Shown here: one piece after another, positions 1-5,315 of the stretch
Position numbering within the stretch: the first letter of the stretch is position 1
Layout: the number at the start of each line of letters is the position of its first letter
Source: Thermoplasmata archaeon
GTDB taxonomy: Archaea; Thermoplasmatota; Thermoplasmata; Lutacidiplasmatales; UBA184
Direction of reading: 5' to 3'
NCBI GenBank assembly: GCA_030037695.1
Contig: JASHQF010000084.1
Span: 1-6,307, forward strand
DNA length: 6,307 nt
Translations under genes and position numbers: made by a program
The notes under the pieces: model-generated
Seen by the model: only the letters and a program-made list of their open reading frames with translations
The model's database searches: none
What the model was told of the DNA's origin: nothing

Positions 1-89
1 GCCCCGTCCCGGTCGCAGACCGGCCGGGCGCTCGGCGGGACGTCGATGACGTAACCGCCGCCGCACTTCGGGCATTCGTAGTATGGCAT
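1..89 (-). CDS. N-terminus of a zinc-ribbon protein (partial, runs off left edge)
   Basis: Reading leftwards from an ATG at 89-87 there is an open frame of 29 codons to the window edge, beginning MPYYECPKCGGGYVIDV. Cys6 and Cys9 form a CPxCG knuckle, typical of the first half of a zinc ribbon. A further Cys at residue 25 could belong to the second metal-binding pair, but the rest lies outside the window. A TATA-like CTTTATAG on this strand (about 127-120) sits where an archaeal promoter would give a leader of only a few bases, which supports this start. The gene is divergent from the methyltransferase at 174. The function is unknown: short archaeal zinc ribbons include RNA- or protein-binding modules and transcription-factor-like domains. 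A longer protein with an N-terminal ribbon is equally possible. Confidence 0.65.
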   Translation of the reverse strand, partial: MPYYECPKCGGGYVIDVPPSARPVCDRDG

Positions 90-118
90 CCGGACCCTCG
101 AGGGAGGCAGGGGACCCA

Positions 119-128
119 CCTATAAAGG
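119..128. promoter_or_regulatory. TATA-like element in a divergent intergenic gap, possibly bidirectional
   Basis: The sequence CCTATAAAGG is the only A/T-rich stretch between the divergent starts at 89 (minus) and 174 (plus). On the minus strand it reads CCTTTATAGG, close to the archaeal TTTATA consensus, and would place transcription start about 5-10 bases before the ATG at 89. On the plus strand it reads TATAAA and would start transcription near 147-152, about 22-27 bases before the TTG at 174. The position and base composition are seen directly. Use in both directions is inferred. Confidence 0.5.
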
Positions 129-141
129 GGGCCACGCTCGA

Positions 142-170
142 CCGGTCGCCGGACCCCGTCCGGCGGTCGG
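142..170 (+). repeat. Inverted repeat / potential RNA hairpin just before the methyltransferase start
   Basis: Bases 147-154 (CGCCGGAC) are exactly complementary to 158-165 (GTCCGGCG) around a CCC loop. The stem extends through two G-U wobbles (146/166 and 145/167) and three more pairs (142-144 with 168-170), giving 13 pairs as RNA. It ends 3 bases before the TTG at 174. If transcription starts near 147-152, only part of the left arm is transcribed, so a DNA operator role is as likely as an RNA role. Confidence 0.4.
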
Positions 171-173
171 ACG

Positions 174-1082
174 TTGCCGAAGAGCCGCGTGCGTTCGGCG
201 CGTCCCTCCGAGGGCCCGAAGGGTGGTACGGGCCGCTTGCGGTTCCGCGACCTGAATGCTTACCGCGCCGAGCGAGAGCTGCAGCGTTACGAGGGGACCC
301 CCCAGCGGACCTTGTTCCGGCAGCTTCGCGAGCGGTTCCTGGACCGTCATCGGCTGGCCGCCCCGTGGGTGGTGGATCTCGGCTCCGGCCCTGGCCGGTT
401 CCTCCCTTGGATCGGAGGTCCCGATTCCCGTCGCGTTGCTCTCGATCTCTCTCGCTCGATGCTGGACGCGGGAGGAGGGACGCAGAGTTCCGAGCGTTCG
501 CCCACAGCAGGGTCGGCGGCCAAGGTGGTGGGAGACGCCGTCCTGCCACCGCTGGCACCCGCCCAGTGGGGGGAGGTCGTACTGCTCGGCAACACCCTCG
601 GGTTCGCAGGCGAGGCAGGACCCGAGCTGCTGGATCGGGCTGAGCGGCTCGTTGCCCCGGGAGGGAAGCTGCTCGTGGAGATCGCCCCCGCCCCGGGAGA
701 ACGATCGCGGTACCTTGCCCGCCTTCCGACAGGTGCCGTCGGACGTCTTTTCGAGGCCCCCGTTCGAGCGGTCGCCCCCAGGGTGACCCGAGAGGGGTTC
801 CTTCGGGAGCCGAGACGGCATGCGACCTCCGGCTTTCGCCGCTGGAGGGTAGAGGAGCTGCGGGCCCGCTGGCGGTCCCCCGGATGGGAGCTCCGGGAGG
901 CGGTCGCCGTCGCCCCCGCCCTAGGGGCGGACGCGGACAGGGTGGCGGCGGTTGGACGGTCGAGCAAGGGCTGGGACCACCTGCTCGAAGTCGAGGAGTC
1001 GATCGGCCGATCGACGGACCGCTGGTCGGGCGCCGCGGCGGTCCTCGTCGCGGTGGCGCGGTCGCTCGACCCCGACCTTTAA
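174..1082 (+). CDS. Class I SAM-dependent methyltransferase
   Basis: A 302-residue cytosolic protein with a Rossmann-type methyltransferase core. Motif I is VVDLGSGPG (residues 66-74), which binds the methionine part of SAM. Motif II ends strand 2 at Asp91 (RRVALDLS), expected to hold the ribose hydroxyls. A GDA acid motif (120-122) precedes GNTLGFAG (139-146), the post-motif III/IV region. LVAPGGKLLVEI (159-170) is motif V. These features give the fold and cofactor with good confidence. The substrate is not evident: no tRNA- or DNA-specific motif such as NPPY or DPPY was seen, and GN(T)LG resembles small-molecule methyltransferases. The Arg-rich C-terminal 130 residues may form a substrate cap. 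The TTG at 174 is the earliest possible start after an in-frame stop at 123-125. A GTG at 189 (residue 6) is a credible alternative. The TAA overlaps the promoter-like box of the next gene. Confidence 0.85.
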   Translation: MPKSRVRSARPSEGPKGGTGRLRFRDLNAYRAERELQRYEGTPQRTLFRQLRERFLDRHRLAAPWVVDLGSGPGRFLPWIGGPDSRRVALDLSRSMLDAGGGTQSSERSPTAGSAAKVVGDAVLPPLAPAQWGEVVLLGNTLGFAGEAGPELLDRAERLVAPGGKLLVEIAPAPGERSRYLARLPTGAVGRLFEAPVRAVAPRVTREGFLREPRRHATSGFRRWRVEELRARWRSPGWELREAVAVAPALGADADRVAAVGRSSKGWDHLLEVEESIGRSTDRWSGAAAVLVAVARSLDPDL

Positions 1083-1083
1083 G
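1076..1083 (+). promoter_or_regulatory. TATA-like box overlapping the methyltransferase stop codon
   Basis: The sequence CCTTTAAG (TATA core TTTAA) is the only A/T-rich hexamer near the start of the downstream gene and contains the TAA at 1080-1082. Its centre is about 37 bases before the GTG at 1117, which predicts a leader of about 10 bases, a normal archaeal spacing. This supports the GTG at 1117 as the start and suggests that the downstream gene has its own promoter besides any read-through. Confidence 0.45.
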
Positions 1084-1116
1084 TCCCGTGCCAACCCATC
1101 CTTCGCAGGGTCTCCC

Positions 1117-3837
1117 GTGCCTCCTCGGAAGCCCGCCCTTCCTACGCCGAGCCCAGCGGCCCGGTCGGTCGGCGTACGCTCCGAGGACCTCGCCCTGGCC
1201 GAGAAGGACGCCCTCCTCCAGCTGAAGATCGGGCGGTCCGCCCACCTGTACGCGATCGGGGTGTCGGCGGCCCTCGCTTTCGCGGGGATCCTGCTCCTCC
1301 TCCTGTTCCCGCAGAGCCTGAACCCCCTCTCCACGGTCCGGGGGGCCCGGTACGTCGTCGGCACGTTCTACCTCCTGATCCCCCTCCTGGGGGGCTTGGC
1401 TGCCGCTTCCATCGGCCTCGCCACCAAGTGGGAGGCGTTCCAGTTGTGGCCCTGGGAGCCGCACTTCGCCACCACCGTCGGGGCCCTGGGGCTCAACGTG
1501 GCCCTCGCCGCCGTCTACGCGCTGCGGGTGCTGGGGGCGGGTCCACTTGCCACGGCCGCGCTGTTCCCCTGGTTCCTGCCGCTCACCTTCCTCGGGATCG
1601 GGCTCGCCTTCGTGGGCCTCGCGCTCACCTGGAGCCCCTGGGACGGGCGACACGCCGCCAGCGGTCTGGCGGCCCTGTTGCCGCTCGCGACGACCTTGCT
1701 CGTGTACTTCCCCCCGTCCACGACCGCAGGACCCGCGGAAGCGACCGCGGTCGCCCTGGTGGTCTCCGCGCTCCTTTACCAGACTTCCGGCTCGCTCCTC
1801 CACCTCGTTTCGTCGGGCACCCCATCGCACGAGCGGGCCCTCTCCGTCTCGGGCCAGAACCGGATCGTCCGCCTCGCGGCGGAGGTCCGGGAGAAGGAGC
1901 AGGCGCTCCTCTTCCGGGAGACCGCGGTCGTCCGCCGGGAGGCGGACGTCGAGAACGCGGAGGCGTCCGTCCGTCGCCAGAAGCAGGTGCTCACCGAGGC
2001 CCGCCAGGACCTGGACGACACCGATCGCCAGGTCGCCTCCCGCAGCAACGACGCCGCGGTCAAGGAGCGGGAGCTCGCGGGTCGGGCGGCCGAGATCGAC
2101 GACCGGACCCGCCGCCTTGCGGATCGGGAGAAGAACCTCCTCCTGCGGGAGCAGGAGCTGACCCGGCAGGCCCCCCTCGCGGTGACCAAGGAGCAGCGGC
2201 TCGCCCAGAAGGAGGGGGACCTTGCGCGGCGGGACGCAGAGCTCGCCGCGCGGGAGCAGGAGATCACGCAGCGGACGGCCGCCCTCCCGCAACAGGAGGC
2301 GCGCCTGGAATCCCGCCGCAAGGAGATCGACGCCAAGACCTCTGAGCTTCTCCAACGTGAGGCGGAGATCGCCTCCCGGGAGGTCCCGGGCAAGCCGACC
2401 TCCGCTGGGGGCGGCGGTGTGGCGCGGTCGGCCGACGCGAGCGTCCCGCGAGATGCCCAACTGCGGCAGCTCAAGGCGGCCCTGGACGAGCAGAACGCCA
2501 ACCTCGGTCGTCGGGCGAAGGAGATCGCCGAGCGGGAGGCGGCGTACGCCGCCACAGTCAAGAAGACCGCCGAGCGGGCCGCGGCGGTCGCCGCCGGCGA
2601 GGCAGCCCTTCGGCACCGGGAGACCGACCTCGCGGACCGACTGAAGGAGGCGGACGCGCGCAAGGCGACGTACGACGCGGCGGCCCGGGACTACCAGGGA
2701 CGTCTCGAGGAGTTCGGACGCCAGCAGGTCGACACGGCGAAGAAGGGGGCCGACGTCGACCGGACCCTCAAGAGCCTCTCGTCCCGTGAAAAGACCGTCA
2801 CCGACCGCGAAAAGGCGGCCAGGGCCGCCACCGAGGAGCTCGAGCGTCGCGAACAGGAGATCCTAGCCCGGGAGCGGACCGTCGCAGCGGGAGAGGCGGA
2901 GCTCAGCCTGCGGCGTCAGGAGTTCGCCCGGGCAGGGGTGGAAGGCCCCATCGCAACCTCATCCGCTGCGACGGAGGCGGGGGCCGGGCGACCGGGCGGG
3001 GTCCGTATCGCCTCGGTCCCCCCCCGCGCTCCGGGGGCGGCCACGAATCGCCCCACAGCCCCGGTCTCGGCACCGTCCACGGGCGACACGCTCGAGGCGA
3101 AGAGCGGGCGTCGCTATCCCGACCGGGTCCCCTCCGGTACCCCCCGCCTGGACGATCTGCTGCTCGGCGGGTTACCCCCGCGCAGCCACGGAGTGCTCCT
3201 GGGGGACGCCTTCGTGGGGAAGGAGGTCGTCCTGTACTCGTTCCTTGCCGAGGGCCTGAAACGCGGGGAGAAGGTCACGATCATCACGGCAGCCCGCTCC
3301 GCCGAGGAGGTCGCCCAGAACGTCGGCGTTGTCCTACCGCAGTTCCTCGAGTTCGAGCAGCTTGGGAAGGTCACCTGGATCGACGCCTCCGGCTCGGGAA
3401 CGACGTCGACCCCGCACCGTATCGTCGTGAAGGGCCCGGACGATCGCGAGGGCATCCTCACCAACCTCGTCCAGGCGGCCAAGGTGATGGGCGAGAGCCG
3501 GGCGGCGGGTTCCCGGGTCGGTTTCCTCGGCCTTTCCGCCGTCCTCGCCCACACGGACGAGCGGGCGAGCCTTTCGTTCCTCCAGAACGTCGTCGGGATC
3601 CTGAAGCCCCGTCCCGCCCTCGCGCTGTACGCCCTCGAGGCAGGCGCCCTCACCGAGGCCGCGGTCGAGGCGCTCCTAGGTCGGATGGACGGAGCGATCG
3701 TCTTCCGCCAGGACCGCGACCGGACGTACCTCTCGGTCCGGGGCTTCGGGGATGCCGAGACGCGGGACTGGGTCGAGTGCCGTGCGACGAACCGGGCCCT
3801 GATCGTCGGTTCGCTCGCCCTCGAGCGGATCCGGTAG
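1117..3837 (+). CDS. Membrane-anchored long coiled-coil protein with C-terminal degenerate KaiC/RecA-like domain
   Basis: A 906-residue protein from the GTG at 1117. The open frame reaches back to 952, but that part overlaps the methyltransferase and encodes Ser/Arg-rich shadow sequence, while a TATA-like box at 1076-1083 fits 1117. Residues 1-44 are a short hydrophilic tail. Six hydrophobic segments follow at about 45-64, 79-102, 119-139, 149-173, 183-199 and 208-231, so both ends should be cytoplasmic. From Ile250 an aliphatic residue recurs every seven positions for 24 heptads (to 417), then a Gly/Ser/Pro hinge (423-448), then 22 more heptads (449-602). After a Pro/Ala-rich linker (607-662) comes a KaiC/Rad55-like domain: SGTPRLDDLLLGGLP (673-687) is a family hallmark, the Walker A position is GDAFVGKE (696-703), and the end resembles the KaiC VRG segment. 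Thr/Ser of the P-loop, the Walker B Asp (SRVGFLGLSAVL, 799-810) and the glutamate pair after strand 2 (TAARS, 724-728) are missing, so ATPase activity is doubtful. Role unknown; a membrane scaffold or signalling protein is inferred. Confidence 0.9.
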   Translation: MPPRKPALPTPSPAARSVGVRSEDLALAEKDALLQLKIGRSAHLYAIGVSAALAFAGILLLLLFPQSLNPLSTVRGARYVVGTFYLLIPLLGGLAAASIGLATKWEAFQLWPWEPHFATTVGALGLNVALAAVYALRVLGAGPLATAALFPWFLPLTFLGIGLAFVGLALTWSPWDGRHAASGLAALLPLATTLLVYFPPSTTAGPAEATAVALVVSALLYQTSGSLLHLVSSGTPSHERALSVSGQNRIVRLAAEVREKEQALLFRETAVVRREADVENAEASVRRQKQVLTEARQDLDDTDRQVASRSNDAAVKERELAGRAAEIDDRTRRLADREKNLLLREQELTRQAPLAVTKEQRLAQKEGDLARRDAELAAREQEITQRTAALPQQEARLESRRKEIDAKTSELLQREAEIASREVPGKPTSAGGGGVARSADASVPRDAQLRQLKAALDEQNANLGRRAKEIAEREAAYAATVKKTAERAAAVAAGEAALRHRETDLADRLKEADARKATYDAAARDYQGRLEEFGRQQVDTAKKGADVDRTLKSLSSREKTVTDREKAARAATEELERREQEILARERTVAAGEAELSLRRQEFARAGVEGPIATSSAATEAGAGRPGGVRIASVPPRAPGAATNRPTAPVSAPSTGDTLEAKSGRRYPDRVPSGTPRLDDLLLGGLPPRSHGVLLGDAFVGKEVVLYSFLAEGLKRGEKVTIITAARSAEEVAQNVGVVLPQFLEFEQLGKVTWIDASGSGTTSTPHRIVVKGPDDREGILTNLVQAAKVMGESRAAGSRVGFLGLSAVLAHTDERASLSFLQNVVGILKPRPALALYALEAGALTEAAVEALLGRMDGAIVFRQDRDRTYLSVRGFGDAETRDWVECRATNRALIVGSLALERIR
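1864..2922 (+). other. 46 heptads in two helical arrays, with a central hinge (within 1117-3837)
   Basis: This region encodes residues 250-602. Placing position one at Ile250, successive heptads such as LADREKN, LLLREQE, LARRDAE, LAAREQE and LLQREAE stay in one unbroken register through 24 repeats. After the hinge (nucleotides 2383-2460, residues 423-448) the register restarts at Leu449 with LRQLKAA and continues for 22 repeats ending in LSLRRQE. Only one strong aliphatic residue occurs per heptad; Arg-Glu at positions four and five recurs in about a dozen. Prolines at residues 353 and 391 are the only likely kinks in the first arm. At 0.15 nm per helical residue the arms would be about 25 and 23 nm long. 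Confidence 0.8.
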
Positions 3838-3881
3838 GCCCTCGGCTCCGACCCGGGAGCGCCGCTTCGGCAGCCGGCCCT

Positions 3882-4862
3882 TCAGCGTCCTTCGTACTCG
3901 GCCCGGTCGACGACGAACCGCGGCCGGTCGCCGCGGAAGAACCGCCCCAGGTTCTCCACGGCCTTGCCGATCGAGTACTCCTCCGCCCCCGGAGCGACCC
4001 CCGCGACATGGGGAGAGCCGACGAAGTTCGGCAGTTTCGCGAACCGGGCCCCTCCCTGCAGCGAGCCTCCCGCGAAATCCTCCTCCCACCAGACGTCGAA
4101 CGCCGCCCGGAAGCTGGGGACCTCGATCAGGTGTCGGTACAGGGCCTCGGGTTCCACCGTCGCCGCACGACCGACGTTCACGAGCGTCCCGTCCCTGGGC
4201 ATGGACCTGAGCTCCTCGGGGCCGATCGACCCCCGAGTCCCACGGTTCAACGGGCGGGCTTCGAAGACGAACCCCCCGTCAGCGAGCGCCTCGCGCAGGC
4301 GGTCCTTACCGAACACCCGCTCGCATCCGCGGACCGGATCCCCCGACCGCGTGACGGCCTCGACCTTAGCACCGAACGGTCGTAACCGATCGGCGATCCC
4401 CTGGCCGATCGCCCCGTACCCCAGGATCACGGCGGTTTGGCCGCGGAAAGACCGGAGGGGCGTGGGCGGGGGTCGGATGCGGCCCTCCAGGATCCGCTCG
4501 TGGCCCTCGAGCAGGAGGCGGGCGGAGGCGAGGGCGAGCGCCACCGCGTGCTCCGCCACGAACGGGGCGTAGCCGCCCGAGTTCGCGGCGATCTCGATCG
4601 AGCGCGGGAACTTGGTGAACGGGAGGTCGTCAACGCCCGTGTAGAGGCTCTGCACGAACCGGAGTCTCGGGCAGGCGGCCGGCTCGAACCCCCGACCTTC
4701 CCGCGCGGCAGAGCCGAACAGCGCGGCTTCGATGCCGGCGAGATCGGTCGGGGCCGCCCCTTCGAGGAAGACGAAGGGGATGCCGGGCATCTCCCGCGCC
4801 ACGGCTTCACGGAGCGCGGGACGGTCCCGGGCGATGAGGAGGAGACGCGGCGGGGCGGTCAC
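3882..4862 (-). CDS. D-2-hydroxyacid dehydrogenase family oxidoreductase
   Basis: A 326-residue cytosolic enzyme, the usual family length, that would interconvert a 2-oxoacid and a D-2-hydroxyacid with NAD(P). VQSLYTGVDDL (70-80) and NSGGYAPFVAEHAVALALA (94-112) are family landmarks of the substrate domain. The dinucleotide loop is GYGAIG (148-153). The catalytic triad is visible: Arg232 in VNVGRA, Glu261 after FDVWWEE, and His285 in GSPHVAG. The spacings (29 and 24) closely match phosphoglycerate dehydrogenase-type enzymes. Strand 2 ends in VTRS (170-173), lacking the NAD-selective Asp and carrying Arg172, so NADP(H) preference is inferred. The start is a GTG at 4862; the next in-frame Met (residue 25) would remove the first strand RLLLIARD, so GTG is preferred. 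The gene lies 43 bp behind the small gene at 5181-4906 and ends tail to tail with the coiled-coil gene. Exact substrate unknown: glyoxylate/hydroxypyruvate, D-lactate and phosphoglycerate-type activities all remain possible. Confidence 0.92.
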   Translation of the reverse strand: MTAPPRLLLIARDRPALREAVAREMPGIPFVFLEGAAPTDLAGIEAALFGSAAREGRGFEPAACPRLRFVQSLYTGVDDLPFTKFPRSIEIAANSGGYAPFVAEHAVALALASARLLLEGHERILEGRIRPPPTPLRSFRGQTAVILGYGAIGQGIADRLRPFGAKVEAVTRSGDPVRGCERVFGKDRLREALADGGFVFEARPLNRGTRGSIGPEELRSMPRDGTLVNVGRAATVEPEALYRHLIEVPSFRAAFDVWWEEDFAGGSLQGGARFAKLPNFVGSPHVAGVAPGAEEYSIGKAVENLGRFFRGDRPRFVVDRAEYEGR

Positions 4863-4883
4863 GGCCGGGGGTGCGCCGCTAGG

Positions 4884-4905
4884 CCGGAGCCGCAGGGGGC
4901 TCCGG
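4884..4905 (-). repeat. Perfect 8-bp stem-loop between the two minus-strand genes
   Basis: CCGGAGCC (4884-4891) is exactly complementary to GGCTCCGG (4898-4905) around a 6-base loop. It abuts the TGA of the small gene (4906-4908) and lies 21 bases before the GTG of the dehydrogenase. No T-run follows on the minus strand, so a simple terminator is unlikely. A processing, mRNA-stability or attenuating role is possible. Confidence 0.45.
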
Positions 4906-5181
4906 TCACTCCTCTCCCATGTGACGGGGTTTCGGGATCACCTTCGGCTGCTCGGCGTCGGTCGGCATCCCGGTCTTCCCCGCGACGAGGTCGCAGTCCC
5001 GCCAGTTGATCCCGACCGTCACCTTCGGGAAGGCGACCTTGAGGGTGTAGCTCGCGATCTTGCCGATCACGAGCCCCTGGGCCCCGGGAACGAGGTTCGG
5101 GTTCATCACCGAAAGGTCCCGGGTGAGGATCACCCGGGTCTGCCCGAAGACGATCTTGGCGAGCTCGCCCCGGTCCTCCAT
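4906..5181 (-). CDS. Small protein of unknown function, possibly SH3-like barrel
   Basis: A 91-residue protein starting MEDRGELAKIVFGQTRVIL and ending HMGEE. No family is recognised. The pattern of short beta-type stretches, namely TRVILTRDL, a PGAQGLVIGK turn (about residues 36-45), YTLKVAFPKVTVGI and a final CDLVAG, resembles small SH3-like or KOW-like barrels that bind protein or nucleic acid; this is a fold guess only. The frame opens further to an ATG at 5277, but the extra 32 residues are Arg/Gly-rich and look non-coding, and a weak TATA-like GTTATGG about 28 bases before 5181 supports the shorter start with almost no leader. The gene precedes the dehydrogenase by 43 bp on the same strand, so cotranscription is likely, and it is divergent from the transporter. 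There is no signal peptide or membrane segment, so it should be cytosolic. Confidence 0.68.
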   Translation of the reverse strand: MEDRGELAKIVFGQTRVILTRDLSVMNPNLVPGAQGLVIGKIASYTLKVAFPKVTVGINWRDCDLVAGKTGMPTDAEQPKVIPKPRHMGEE

Positions 5182-5210
5182 CCGGGCCCCGACCGCGCGA
5201 GCGAGCCCAT

Positions 5211-5231
5211 AACGGTGCCTCCCGCACCGTT
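5211..5231. promoter_or_regulatory. Perfect inverted repeat, candidate operator in the divergent promoter region
   Basis: AACGGTGC (5211-5218) and GCACCGTT (5224-5231) are exact inverse complements separated by 5 bases. The left arm overlaps the weak TATA-like GTTATGG (minus strand) assigned to the small gene. The repeat lies about 85 bases before the transporter start. The position and symmetry suit a dimeric repressor that would control at least the minus-strand pair. Confidence 0.45.
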
Positions 5232-5279
5232 CCCCAGGCGACGAACCGGCCCCCCTCCTTCGAGGTGAATGCGGCATAA

Positions 5280-5290
5280 CCTTTTTGTAC
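5280..5290 (+). promoter_or_regulatory. Probable promoter element of the AceTr-family gene
   Basis: The stretch CCTTTTTGTAC, preceded by GCATAA, is the most A/T-rich part of the 134-bp divergent gap. Its centre (about 5285) is some 26-30 bases before the ATG at 5316, so transcription would begin at or just before the start codon, giving a near-leaderless mRNA. There is no Shine-Dalgarno-like sequence before the ATG. The match to TTTATA is imperfect. Confidence 0.4.
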
Positions 5291-5315
5291 CAAGACTCGG
5301 CGTCGCGAGCATAAC

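Noticed and set aside
952..1116. Extension of the coiled-coil gene back to the ATG at 952
   Set aside because: It overlaps 131 bases of the well-supported methyltransferase and encodes only Ser/Arg/Gly-rich shadow sequence. A TATA-like box at 1076-1083 and the GTG at 1117 explain the start better.
1776..2663. Long minus-strand open frame opposite the coiled-coil region
   Set aside because: A Ser/Arg/Ala-rich translation is the expected antisense image of GC-rich Glu/Arg/Ala codons. It has no domain pattern.
1864..2922. Heptad region as an SMC/Rad50 DNA-repair ATPase
   Set aside because: There are no ABC-type head halves at the two ends and no ABC signature. The N-terminus is membrane helices and the only nucleotide-binding-like fold is KaiC-type.
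3838..3881. Terminator between the convergent coiled-coil and dehydrogenase genes
   Set aside because: Only a 5-bp stem (GCTCC 3845-3849 with GGAGC 3856-3860) and a tiny GCCG/CGGC pair are present, with no T-run on either strand. That is within chance for this base composition.
3777..5009. Several plus-strand open frames opposite the dehydrogenase and small gene
   Set aside because: They are Arg/Pro/Gly-rich antisense images of the dehydrogenase, whose motifs and catalytic triad are intact on the minus strand.
5182..5277. Longer N-terminus for the small minus-strand gene, from the ATG at 5277
   Set aside because: The added 32 residues are low-complexity Arg/Gly sequence that runs through the inverted repeat, and no A/T-rich box lies at a suitable distance upstream of 5277.
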